Source: Alkalicaulis satelles
GTDB lineage: Bacteria; Pseudomonadota; Alphaproteobacteria; Caulobacterales; Maricaulaceae
NCBI RefSeq assembly: GCF_008630495.1
Contig: NZ_VWOJ01000001.1
Location: 434,001 to 498,000, forward strand
DNA: 64,000 nt
Direction: 5' to 3'
The position numbers were made by a program, and so were the translations under genes. Positions within the stretch are counted from its first letter, which is position 1, and every line of letters begins with the position of its first letter. Under the pieces are notes generated by a model. The model searched no databases. It was given only the letters and a program-made list of their open reading frames with translations, and was not told the DNA's origin. Shown in pieces: positions 24,671-33,281 of the stretch.

Positions 24671-25054
24671 TTAGCGGCCCGGAATTTCCGGATCGTCTTG
24701 CGCGGGCTCGGGCTGAGATTCGTCAGGAATCTCCTCGCCCTCCTCCTCAATATCGTCGAAGCCGGAGAAATCGAACGGACGCTGGGTGGCGGGATCATCG
24801 CCCAGACGATCAATCACGGAACGCCCGCTGTCATCCACGCTCGCCAGCACGGCCAGCAAAATGGAATTGCCCACGAACAGCGCGCCGAGAATCATTGTGG
24901 TGCGGGTCAAGAGATTGGCCGAACCCCGCCCGGACATCATCCCGCCCGGACCGCCGCCAATGCCCAGCGCGCCCCCTTCGGAGCGCTGCATCAGAATGAC
25001 GGCCACCATCGCTGCAATCAGCAAGAGATGGATAATCAGAAGCACTGCAATCAT
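24671..25054 (-). CDS. secG: preprotein translocase subunit SecG
   Basis: A 127-aa SecG with two membrane segments (about residues 3-20 and 52-70) flanking the conserved loop VILMQRSEGGALGIGGG, whose GGALG motif is diagnostic. The C-terminal 50 residues are acidic and low-complexity, longer than in E. coli (110 aa in total) but common in alphaproteobacteria. SecG is the auxiliary subunit of the SecYEG channel. tpiA and secG usually neighbour each other; here a pseudo-receiver gene is inserted between them. Confidence 0.95.
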   Translation of the reverse strand: MIAVLLIIHLLLIAAMVAVILMQRSEGGALGIGGGPGGMMSGRGSANLLTRTTMILGALFVGNSILLAVLASVDDSGRSVIDRLGDDPATQRPFDFSGFDDIEEEGEEIPDESQPEPAQDDPEIPGR

Positions 25055-25101
25055 GTGGGCGCGATCCCGTGTTCAATAGCCGCGCCGGAAGTCCGGCGCG
25101 C

Positions 25102-26106
25102 TCAACTTGCCGCGCGTTTTAGCTCAGCCTCCTCGACAACGCCACTATCGGGCTGCGCCTTGCGTGCAGCAGCGCTGGCCATGCGCTGCTGCAGCAGCCC
25201 CACGGCGTTCTCGATCTCGGCGCGCGAGCGCTCCATGCCGTCATCGCCCGCATAAGCCACATAGGCCGCCATCGCCAGCTCACGCGCCAGGGAGAGATTG
25301 GCCAGGGTGAACCCGCCCGGCTCGCGCAGCTCCGCCGACACCTCGCACAGGGCCTGGGCGACGCGCTTGGCTTCCGCTGAGCGGGTGCGGGACAGGCGGG
25401 CGCGCACCTCGCGCGCGCCGCGCTCGAAATCATTGACATCCATGACCGGCTCGCGCCCGGCGCGCAGTTCACCGCTGGCGGCCTCTGCGCCGATAATGAC
25501 GCGCATGCACAGCCGGCGCAGGCGTTCGCCATCCACCGTCCGGCGCGCCTCATCAATCCAGGCCCGGGCGCGCATCAGCGCGTCCTCGTCATTTTCCACC
25601 ACCGCCTGGAGCACGTTGGGCGCGACAATGGACGGCGCTGCGCCCGGCCCGCGCGCGGAATCGCGCCGGCGGTCCGGACCGATATAGTCGCTGGTCACAA
25701 TGAAGGGCTTGCGCGCTTTGACCAGTGTGCGGATGCGCTCTTCTGCAAACGAGGTCGAGAAGGGACGGATGATCACATCGTCCGCGCCCGACCCGATCGC
25801 CTCGCGCACCAGGCCGGTATCGCGCCGCCAGGTGGTCAGGAGGATGGCCGAGAACGGGTTATTGGTCACCTCGCCCGCGCGGATGGCGCGCACCAGGCGG
25901 AACACTTCGGCTTCGTGATCGGCGGTTTCGATCACCAGAAGATTCGGCGCCTCGTCCTGCAGACGGCGCTTGAGTTCAGCCATGACGTTAAGGGACACGA
26001 TGTCCCGGAATCCGATCTCATGGAGCGCATACCGCGTGGTGCGCAAGTTCACATGAACAGGATCGAATAGCGCCACGCTCGCGCGGCGATAGTCCAGCTC
26101 GGCCAT
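25102..26106 (-). CDS. degenerate receiver-domain protein (pseudo-response regulator)
   Basis: A 334-aa protein whose first 130 residues follow a receiver fold, yet the chemistry is broken. The acidic pair is reduced to D15 (ALFDPV), the phosphoacceptor Asp is Glu (E60 in LLVIET), and the conserved Lys is Arg (R114 in IIRPF), while T91 is kept. Asp-to-Glu can mimic permanent phosphorylation. It is followed by KPFIVTSDYIGPDRRRD, a tail also found in the response regulator at 14.4 kb, and then by about 180 residues of helical unknown sequence. I chose the ATG at 26106; the frame upstream shows no similarity. It sits between tpiA and secG. Role unknown. Confidence 0.78.
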   Translation of the reverse strand: MAELDYRRASVALFDPVHVNLRTTRYALHEIGFRDIVSLNVMAELKRRLQDEAPNLLVIETADHEAEVFRLVRAIRAGEVTNNPFSAILLTTWRRDTGLVREAIGSGADDVIIRPFSTSFAEERIRTLVKARKPFIVTSDYIGPDRRRDSARGPGAAPSIVAPNVLQAVVENDEDALMRARAWIDEARRTVDGERLRRLCMRVIIGAEAASGELRAGREPVMDVNDFERGAREVRARLSRTRSAEAKRVAQALCEVSAELREPGGFTLANLSLARELAMAAYVAYAGDDGMERSRAEIENAVGLLQQRMASAAARKAQPDSGVVEEAELKRAAS

Positions 26107-26179
26107 CCGCCCCTCCAACGCCCGCTCTGCGGGTCTCATGGGATGGAAAGGACTGTAAAGGACAAGTCTGAAGAACGCC

Positions 26180-26911
26180 TTACCCGGCGGAGCGAATAAT
26201 CGAGGCGAAGCTTTCGGGGTCGAGACTCGCCCCGCCCACCAGCGCGCCGTCAATCTGCGCGCGCGATAACAGCTCAGCCGCATTGGCGGGATTGACGGAG
26301 CCGCCATACAGTATGCGCAGCTCGTCGCCCGAACCGCTGCGCAAGGCCTGGCGGATGGCCTTATGCATGGCCTCGGCGTCATCGGGGGACGCCGTCATGC
26401 CCGTGCCAATGGCCCAGACCGGCTCATAGGCGATGATCACATGGCCCGCCGCCGCCTCGGGCAGGCTGGCCTGGAGCTGCTGCAACACAATGTTTTGCGC
26501 TTCGCCCGAACGGCGCTGGTCAAGGGTTTCGCCCACGCATACGACCGGGGTGAGCCCGGCCTTGAGCGCCGCTTCGGTCTTGGCCCTGACCACCGCATCA
26601 CTTTCGCCATGCAGCATGCGGCGTTCGCTATGACCGGTGATGACATATCGCGCGCCCAGATCGGACAGCATCAGAGGCGAGATATCGCCGGTGCGCGCGC
26701 CCTCGGCGGCGTCCGCGCAGTCCTGCCCGCCGATCGCCACATAACCGGGCAGCCGCACGGACAGGGGCGCCAGCAGCGTGGCGGGCGGAAACACCAGCAC
26801 TTCGCTGCTTGGCGGAGCGTCGAACAGTGCCGACAGCCGCTCCGCCCAGCCCAGATCGGCGCTGCGGCCATGCATTTTCCAGTTGCCGGCAATGATTTTG
26901 CGCCGCGCCAT
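26180..26911 (-). CDS. tpiA: triosephosphate isomerase
   Basis: A 243-aa (beta-alpha)8 barrel interconverting dihydroxyacetone phosphate and glyceraldehyde-3-phosphate. Catalytic residues are K12 (AGNWKMH), H94 (TGHSERR) and E163 in AYEPVWAIGTG. The phosphate-gripping loop and LYGGSVNPANA are present. I chose the ATG at 26911; the longer reading frame of 353 aa has no family similarity before MARRKII. It is divergent from ppiD with a 151-base spacer, which contains the promoters of both but shows no site I can assign. Confidence 0.97.
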   Translation of the reverse strand: MARRKIIAGNWKMHGRSADLGWAERLSALFDAPPSSEVLVFPPATLLAPLSVRLPGYVAIGGQDCADAAEGARTGDISPLMLSDLGARYVITGHSERRMLHGESDAVVRAKTEAALKAGLTPVVCVGETLDQRRSGEAQNIVLQQLQASLPEAAAGHVIIAYEPVWAIGTGMTASPDDAEAMHKAIRQALRSGSGDELRILYGGSVNPANAAELLSRAQIDGALVGGASLDPESFASIIRSAG

Positions 26912-27062
26912 GCGTGGTCCTCCCACCTGATCCGGGGGGCGAGCGATAGCAGCGCTCATCGGCAGCTGCAATGCAGGACGCGCCGCGCGCGCGGCTTGCC
27001 GCCCCGGATGCGCCCAGCTAGGTTCGCCCTCCCTGAAACGGCTCGGGACCGGTTGCAAGAGC

Positions 27063-28976
27063 ATGCTCACCCTTATCCGACAAATGGCCAAGAACCCGCT
27101 GATCGGCGGGATCATCATCGCCCTTCTGGTGGCGGCGTTTGCGCTGTGGGGCGTCACGGACGTCATCCGCGGCGGCGGCACCTCTGCGATCACGGTCGGT
27201 CCCGAACGGGTCAGCGCGCAGGATTTGCAGCGCACCTTCAACCGTCAGCTGCGCCAGCTGCAGATGGACAATCCCCGCCTGACCCGGGAGGAAGCCGATG
27301 CTGCCGGATTCGGCGACCAGGTGGTCCAGCAGATGACCTTGCAGGCCGCCCTGGCCGCCAAGGCGGGCGAGCTGGGCCTGTCCATCTCCGACCAGGCGGT
27401 TTTTGACGCCATCCGCGAGATCCCGGCCTTCCAGAACCCGTTCACGGGCCGGTTTGAGCGCTCCACCTTCATGGATGTGCTGCAACAGTCAGGCTATACC
27501 GGCTCCGGAATTGACCGCCAGTTCGAGCGCGACATGGCCCGCGGCCTGCGCCAGGGCCAGTTTGTCGATGCCATCATTGGCGCGGTGGACGCGCCTTTGC
27601 TGTTCGTCCAGACACGCCAGGCTTGGCGCAATGAGCGCCGCGCCCTGCGCGCCCTGCTGATCCCGCCGCGGCTGGCCGGAGACGTGGGCGATCCTGACGA
27701 CGCCATGCTCGAAGAGTTCATTCGCTCCAATGCCGGCGTGTTCGAGCGCCCCGAGCAGCGCCGATTCTCCCTGATCCGGTTCACCCCCGAGCAATTCGAG
27801 CGCAATGTGGAGGTGAGCGAGGAGGATATCGAGGACCTGTACGCCTTCCGGCTGAGCCAGGGCGATATCTCCGAACCGGCCGAGCGCTCCTATGAGCAAT
27901 GGGCCGCCCCCGATCAGACCAGCGCTGAAGCCGCAGCGCGCATGCTCCTGGAAGGCCAATCGGCGTCCAGCGTTCGCGAGGCTCACGGCCTGGCCGAGCG
28001 GGTCAATTTCACCGAGCTGCAGCAATCCCAAGTGCCCGACCGCGCCATTGCCGACGCCGTGTTCGACATGGGCGAAGGCGAGGTTCGCGCCGTGGACAGC
28101 CGGCTGGGCTGGCGCGTCGTGCGCGTCACGCAGGCCATCGACCCGGCGCCGCCTTCTCTTGAAGACATGCGCGATGAACTGCGCTCCGAACTGGCGCGCG
28201 ATCTGGCCGAAGAGGCCATGTTCACGGCGATGAACGAGTTCGAGAGTGCGCGGCGCAGCGGGCTGGATCTGTCAGCGTCCGCCCAGGCGGCGCGCGTGCC
28301 GCTGGAACGCTTCGACTATATGACCTCCAACGCCTTCACCCTGGACGGCGCGCCTGCCGCCAGCCTGCTGGAGGAAGGCGGCGAAGCCATCCTGGAACTG
28401 GTGTTCTCCCTGACCCCTGGTCTCGACAGCGAGCTGGAGCTGTTCGGCGAGAGCAATTATGTGGTCGCGCGCGTGGACTCCATTGAAGAAGCCCGGCTGC
28501 CGACAGTGGATGAGGTGCGTGAGGACGCCGAGGCCTTCTGGCGCCTGCGCACTGTGGACGAACGCCTGCAAGTGATCGTCGACGAAGCGCTCGAGCGCAT
28601 CCAGGCGGGCGACAGCCTGGAATCGGCCGCCGCCGTCATCGGCGACGGCGCCAGTGTGGAGATCGCCACCCTGGGCCGGGAGGAATCCGCCGGCCCGTTC
28701 AACCGCAATCTGGTCAGCCAGGCTTTCAACGCCTCGCCCGGAACACCCTTTGCGGCGCGTGCAGGCGATCAACGCACCCGGGCCGTCGTCATCGTGGATG
28801 AAATCATCGCGCCGCGTCCGGCCACGCCCGGCCAGGAGCAGATTCAGAGCATGCAGGAGGAGCTGGAGAATGATCTGGCGATCATCCTGCAGAACGCGCT
28901 TCTGGACAGCTATGAGGTGCATCAAGACCAGCGCCTGATCGACATCGCCCTCGGGCGCGTTGATCCCAATCTGTAA
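27063..28976 (+). CDS. ppiD: PpiD-like periplasmic peptidyl-prolyl isomerase/chaperone
   Basis: A 637-aa inner-membrane-anchored folding factor. A short cytosolic N-terminus (MLTLIRQMAKNP) leads into one membrane helix (residues about 14-34), then a SurA-N-like helical chaperone region (AQDLQRTFNRQLRQLQMDNP), a parvulin-like rotamase domain around residues 270-365 (FDMGEGEVRAVDSRLGWRVV), and a C-terminal extended region. PpiD captures proteins emerging from SecYEG, which fits the nearby secG and yfgM-like genes on the other strand. The parvulin domain has diverged, so isomerase activity is uncertain. trpE follows after six bases, as in related genomes. Confidence 0.9.
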   Translation: MLTLIRQMAKNPLIGGIIIALLVAAFALWGVTDVIRGGGTSAITVGPERVSAQDLQRTFNRQLRQLQMDNPRLTREEADAAGFGDQVVQQMTLQAALAAKAGELGLSISDQAVFDAIREIPAFQNPFTGRFERSTFMDVLQQSGYTGSGIDRQFERDMARGLRQGQFVDAIIGAVDAPLLFVQTRQAWRNERRALRALLIPPRLAGDVGDPDDAMLEEFIRSNAGVFERPEQRRFSLIRFTPEQFERNVEVSEEDIEDLYAFRLSQGDISEPAERSYEQWAAPDQTSAEAAARMLLEGQSASSVREAHGLAERVNFTELQQSQVPDRAIADAVFDMGEGEVRAVDSRLGWRVVRVTQAIDPAPPSLEDMRDELRSELARDLAEEAMFTAMNEFESARRSGLDLSASAQAARVPLERFDYMTSNAFTLDGAPAASLLEEGGEAILELVFSLTPGLDSELELFGESNYVVARVDSIEEARLPTVDEVREDAEAFWRLRTVDERLQVIVDEALERIQAGDSLESAAAVIGDGASVEIATLGREESAGPFNRNLVSQAFNASPGTPFAARAGDQRTRAVVIVDEIIAPRPATPGQEQIQSMQEELENDLAIILQNALLDSYEVHQDQRLIDIALGRVDPNL

Positions 28977-28982
28977 GCCGCT

Positions 28983-30491
28983 ATGGCGAACCCCGAGTTT
29001 GCGCCGGATCTGGCCGCTGCGCGCGCCGAGCTGGAAGCCGGGCGCCCGGTGCTTCTCACCGCGCGCCGGGTGGATGACCTCGAAACCCCGGTCTCGGCCT
29101 ATCTCAAACTGGCCGCCGCCCATGTGAACACCTTCCTGCTCGAAAGCGTGGAAGGCGGCGCCTATCGCGGGCGCTATTCGGCCATCGGCCTGGATCCCGA
29201 TCTGATCTGGCGCTGCCAGGGCGAGCGCTCTGAAATCGCGCGCGCGCCCGCCCCTGGCGTGGCGCCGGGCCGGTTCGAGCCCTGCCCCGAGCCCCCGCTG
29301 GCCTCGCTCAAGCGCCTGATCGCAGACAGCCGCATGGACCTGCCCTCGGGCGTGGCGCCGCTGGCAGCGGGCCTGTTCGGCTATCTGGGCTATGACATGA
29401 TCCGTCTGGCCGAGCGCCTGCCCGATAACGCCCTGCCGGACCCGCTGGGCACGCCGGAAGGCTATCTGGTGCGCCCGCGCGTGATGGTGATTTTCGACGC
29501 CTTGCGTCAGGAAATCCTGGCCGCCGCCCCGGTCTGGCCGGCGCAGGACGGTGATCCGGCCCTGCTTGTGGATGCGGCGCGCCGGCGCATTGAAGCGGTC
29601 TTCAACCGGCTCGATTCCCCCGCCCCCCTGCCCTCCGGCGCCGCGCGCGCGCCCCTGCCCGAACCCCAGGCCAATATGAGCGAGGCCGAATTCAAGGCGA
29701 AGGTGGAGCGCGCCAAGGACTATATCCGGGCCGGAGACGTGTTCCAGGTGGTGGCCAGCCAGCGCTTCTCCACCCCCTTCACCGCACCGCCTTTCTCGCT
29801 GTACCGCTCGCTCAGGCGCACCAATCCGTCACCCTTCCTGTTCTTCTTCAACCTGCCCGGCTTCGCCATCGCCGGGTCGAGCCCGGAAATCCTGGTGCGC
29901 CTGCGCGGCGGCACGGTCACCGTGCGCCCCATCGCCGGCACGCGCCCGCGCGGCGCCACGCCGGACGCGGATGCGGCTTTCGAGGCCGATCTCAAGGCCG
30001 ATCCCAAGGAGCGCTCGGAGCATCTCATGCTGCTCGATCTGGGGCGCAATGATGTGGGCCGGGTGGCAAAGCCGGGCAGCGTGCGCGTCACCGAGCGCGA
30101 AAATATCGAGCGCTACAGCCATGTCATGCACCTGGTCTCCAATGTGGAGGGCGAGCTGGCCGAGGGCGAGGATGCGGTCTCGGCCCTGATGGCGGGCTTT
30201 CCCGCCGGCACGGTGTCGGGCGCGCCCAAGGTGCGCGCCATGGAGATCATTGACGAGCTCGAGCCGCACCGGCGCGGCGTGTATGCCGGCGCAGTGGGCT
30301 ATTTCGGCGCCCAGGGCGATATGGATGTGTGCATCGCGCTGCGCACCGCCGTGATCCGCGACGGGCGCATGCATGTGCAGGCCGGCGCCGGCGTGGTGCT
30401 GGATTCCGATCCCGAATCCGAGCGCCAGGAGACGGTCAACAAGGCCCGCGCCCTGTTCCGCGCCGCCGCCGAGGCCTGGCGTTTCGTGTGA
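28983..30491 (+). CDS. trpE: anthranilate synthase component I
   Basis: A 502-aa chorismate-utilising enzyme making anthranilate with the TrpG glutaminase. The tryptophan feedback-binding motif LLES (residues 52-55) and GRYS (63-66) are present. Chorismate-site blocks include KAKVERAKDYIRAGDVFQVV-like sequence, IAGTRPRG, ERSEHLMLLDLGRNDVGRV and FPAGTVSGAPKVRAMEIIDE. It is a stand-alone component I; no TrpG domain is fused. It is immediately downstream of ppiD. Unlike in many alphaproteobacteria, no trpG, trpD or trpC follows. Feedback inhibition by tryptophan is expected from the LLES motif. Confidence 0.95.
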   Translation: MANPEFAPDLAAARAELEAGRPVLLTARRVDDLETPVSAYLKLAAAHVNTFLLESVEGGAYRGRYSAIGLDPDLIWRCQGERSEIARAPAPGVAPGRFEPCPEPPLASLKRLIADSRMDLPSGVAPLAAGLFGYLGYDMIRLAERLPDNALPDPLGTPEGYLVRPRVMVIFDALRQEILAAAPVWPAQDGDPALLVDAARRRIEAVFNRLDSPAPLPSGAARAPLPEPQANMSEAEFKAKVERAKDYIRAGDVFQVVASQRFSTPFTAPPFSLYRSLRRTNPSPFLFFFNLPGFAIAGSSPEILVRLRGGTVTVRPIAGTRPRGATPDADAAFEADLKADPKERSEHLMLLDLGRNDVGRVAKPGSVRVTERENIERYSHVMHLVSNVEGELAEGEDAVSALMAGFPAGTVSGAPKVRAMEIIDELEPHRRGVYAGAVGYFGAQGDMDVCIALRTAVIRDGRMHVQAGAGVVLDSDPESERQETVNKARALFRAAAEAWRFV

Positions 30492-30582
30492 TGGCGCTGC
30501 AGGGCAAGAAAAGCGCTCGCGCCGGGACGCGGGTCTCGTTTAGCCTCTCAGGCTGACGCAACCTGATCGCCCAGGGACAACC

Positions 30583-32388
30583 ATGCCGGACTGGTTCACC
30601 ATCGAGACGCTTCAGATCGTGTTCGTGCTGGCGCTGGTCGGCGCGGTGTTCTTCGGCTTTGCGCGCGAGATTCTGCCGCCTGACGTGATCGCGCTGCTGG
30701 CCATGGGCCTGCTCCTGATCACCGGCATCCTCACCGCCGGCGAGACGCTGTCGGTGTTCTCCAACTCCGCGCCGATCACTGTGGCGGCCCTGTTCGTACT
30801 GTCCGCCGCGCTGGAGCGAACCGGGGTCATAGACGCGGCCGCCAAGCTGGTTTCGCGCCTGTCCAGGGGCTCGCACCCGGCCATGGCGCTGATCGCCCTG
30901 ATGGCCGGCGTGATCGTGATGAGCGCCTTCATCAACAACACGCCCATCGTGGTGGTGGTGATCCCCATCGCCATAGGCCTCGCGCGCTCGCTGGGCGTGG
31001 CGCCGTCGCGCTTTCTCATTCCGGTGTCCTTCGCCGCCATTTTCGGCGGCACCACCACCCTGATCGGCACCTCCACCAATCTCCTGGTGGACGGCGTCGC
31101 CCAGACCGGCGGCATGGCCGCGTTCGGCATGTTCGAGATCACCATGGCCGGCCTGATCATGGCGGGCGTGGGCTGCGTCTATCTGGCGGTGGCGGGGCCT
31201 CTGCTTCTGCCCGACCGCGACACGCTGGCCGGCCTTTTGCCTGATCCCAAGGAGCGGCGCTTCCTGGCCCATCTCGCCGTGCCGGTGGATTCCGACATGG
31301 TAGGCAAGACCTTGCGCGAGGCCGGACTGACCACGCCCAAGGGCTTTTCCGTTGTGGACGTGATCCGCAAGCGCCACTCCCTGCGCCACGCCCTGTCGGA
31401 CGTGGTGATCGAAGGCGGCGACCGCATCGTGGTCAAATCACGCATGTCGGAAATGCTGTCCTTGCGCGAACAGGGCGATGTGGCGCTGGGCGTCACCGGC
31501 GGCACACACGCCTTCGAGCCGATCGAGGCCAGCGAGACCGTCATGCGCGAGGGCGTGATCGGCCCCAATTCGGGCCTGATCGGGCGCCCGCTGGGCCGGC
31601 TGGGCCTGGCGCGGCTCTATGGCGTCTATGTGCTGGCCGTGCACCGGCGCGGGGAGAATGTCTCGCGCAAGGGCGAGGCCCTGCGTCTGGAAGTGGGCGA
31701 CACGCTGCTGGTGGAAGGCGCGCCGGGCGATCTGCGCACCATGTTTGATGACGGCCTGCTCAACAATCTCGCCGAGCCCCAGGACCGGCCCTGGCGGCGC
31801 GAGAAGGCGCCCATCGCCATCGCCGCCATTATCGGCGTGATGGTGCTGGCCTCGTTCGAGGTGCTGCCCATCGTGGCGCTGGCCCTGATCGCGGCGGGCG
31901 TGGTGATCGCGGCGGGCTGCCTTGATCCCAAGGACGCCTATGATTCCATCCAGTGGAATATCCTGATCCTGATTTTCGGCATGCTGGCGGTAGGCCTGGC
32001 GCTGGAAAAGACGGGCGCAGCGGCGCTGATCATCGGCTTCCTGGCCCAGCACGCCGCAAACCTGGGCCCCATCGCCGTGCTGGCGCTGATCTATTTGGTC
32101 ACATCGGCATTGACCGAAACCATCTCCAACAACGCCGCCGCCATCCTGCTGACCCCCATCGCCATGGGGCTGGGGGTGGAGCTGGGCGTGGATCCACGCG
32201 GATTTGTGGTCGCCGTGATGTTCGCCGCCAGCGCCAGCTTCGCCACGCCCATTGGCTATCAGACCAATACGCTGGTCTATAATGCGGGCGGATACAAATT
32301 CATGGACTTCGTGCGAATCGGATTGCCGCTTAACGTGCTTCTGGCGATTGTGGCCGTGATAGTGATTCCGATCTTCTGGCCGCTGTAG
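30583..32388 (+). CDS. SLC13-family permease with central RCK_C (TrkA-C) domains
   Basis: A 601-aa ion transporter homologue. The two halves each carry the signature turn of DASS/ArsB-like carriers: INNTPIVVVVIPI in the first and TETISNNAAAILLTPIAMG in the second. Between them (about residues 215-400) is a soluble region with two TrkA-C-type ligand-binding domains (AVPVDSDMVGKTLREAGL; GPNSGLIGRPLGRLGL). About ten to eleven membrane spans are visible. The family transports sulfate, phosphate or dicarboxylates with sodium; the substrate is not determinable. Fusion with RCK_C domains suggests allosteric control by a small ligand. It stands 91 bases after trpE. Confidence 0.88.
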   Translation: MPDWFTIETLQIVFVLALVGAVFFGFAREILPPDVIALLAMGLLLITGILTAGETLSVFSNSAPITVAALFVLSAALERTGVIDAAAKLVSRLSRGSHPAMALIALMAGVIVMSAFINNTPIVVVVIPIAIGLARSLGVAPSRFLIPVSFAAIFGGTTTLIGTSTNLLVDGVAQTGGMAAFGMFEITMAGLIMAGVGCVYLAVAGPLLLPDRDTLAGLLPDPKERRFLAHLAVPVDSDMVGKTLREAGLTTPKGFSVVDVIRKRHSLRHALSDVVIEGGDRIVVKSRMSEMLSLREQGDVALGVTGGTHAFEPIEASETVMREGVIGPNSGLIGRPLGRLGLARLYGVYVLAVHRRGENVSRKGEALRLEVGDTLLVEGAPGDLRTMFDDGLLNNLAEPQDRPWRREKAPIAIAAIIGVMVLASFEVLPIVALALIAAGVVIAAGCLDPKDAYDSIQWNILILIFGMLAVGLALEKTGAAALIIGFLAQHAANLGPIAVLALIYLVTSALTETISNNAAAILLTPIAMGLGVELGVDPRGFVVAVMFAASASFATPIGYQTNTLVYNAGGYKFMDFVRIGLPLNVLLAIVAVIVIPIFWPL

Positions 32389-32466
32389 GCAAAGAGCGAT
32401 GCACCCCGTTTCCGCGCCGCGCCGCGCGCGCTAGGATGGGCAGACAAGGACCTTGCAGGAACGACC

Positions 32467-33231
32467 GTGACCCGGCCATTCACCACACGCCAGCTGCCCT
32501 TCTTCCTGACGGCGCCCTCGCCCTGCCCGTACCTGCCCGGGCGTCAGGAGCGCAAGGTGTTCACGCGCGTGGACGTGCTGGACGGACCGGGCCTCAACGA
32601 CACCCTGACCCATGCCGGTTTCCGGCGTTCCCAGTCCATTCTCTACCGCCCGGCCTGCGAGCGTTGCGCAGCGTGCAAGTCAGCGCGCATTCCCGCCGAG
32701 GCTTTCGAACCCAGCCGCAATCAGCGCCGCATCCTCAAGCGCAATAGCGATCTGTTGCGCCTGCCGCGCCAGCCCGAGGCCACGCCCGAACAATACGCCT
32801 TGCTGAGCCGCTATCTGGAAGCCCGTCACAGCGATGGCGACATGGCGGGCATGGATTTCTTCGACTTCTCCACCATGGTGGAGGAAGGCGCAGCACGCAC
32901 CGAGCTGGTGGAATACCGCGACAGCGCCGGGGTGCTGGTGGCCTGCGCCCTCACCGACCGCCTGCAGGACGGCTATTCGCTGGTCTATTCCTTCTTCGAG
33001 CCGGGACGCGAGCGCGACAGCCTGGGCGCCTTCATCATTCTCGATCATGTGGCGCGCGCGAGAGAGGCGCGCCTGCCTTACGTGTATCTGGGATACTGGG
33101 TGCAGGGCAGCCGCAAGATGGATTACAAGGCGCGCTATCATCCGCTTGAGGTGCTTGAACCGTCCGGCTGGCGCATGCTGGCCGAAAGCGACCGGCTCGC
33201 CGCGCCCGAACCCATGAGCCGCGCCGGCTGA
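32467..33231 (+). CDS. bpt: aspartate/glutamate leucyltransferase (bacterial ATE family)
   Basis: A 254-aa aminoacyl-tRNA-protein transferase that adds leucine to N-terminal Asp or Glu, marking proteins for ClpS/ClpAP degradation (N-end rule). Signature: CPYLPGRQERKVFTRVD at the N-terminus, then YRPACERCAACKSARIP, whose cysteines are conserved, and the GNAT-like C-terminal half with YSFFEPGRERDSLGAFIIL and YLGYWVQGSRKMDYKARYHP. I chose the GTG at 32467 as start, since it gives the family N-terminus (MTRPFTTRQ). No clpS is adjacent. It is a single gene between the permease and the TRAP operon. Confidence 0.93.
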   Translation: MTRPFTTRQLPFFLTAPSPCPYLPGRQERKVFTRVDVLDGPGLNDTLTHAGFRRSQSILYRPACERCAACKSARIPAEAFEPSRNQRRILKRNSDLLRLPRQPEATPEQYALLSRYLEARHSDGDMAGMDFFDFSTMVEEGAARTELVEYRDSAGVLVACALTDRLQDGYSLVYSFFEPGRERDSLGAFIILDHVARAREARLPYVYLGYWVQGSRKMDYKARYHPLEVLEPSGWRMLAESDRLAAPEPMSRAG

Positions 33232-33281
33232 TCACCGCGCGGCCCGCAAACAAAGATCACACACCTCGGGGGAGGACACAT

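Noticed and set aside
27043-27062. GGGACCGGTTGC resembling the hairpin core
   Set aside because: It lacks the GAACCGG core and has no complementary arms, so it is not a third copy.
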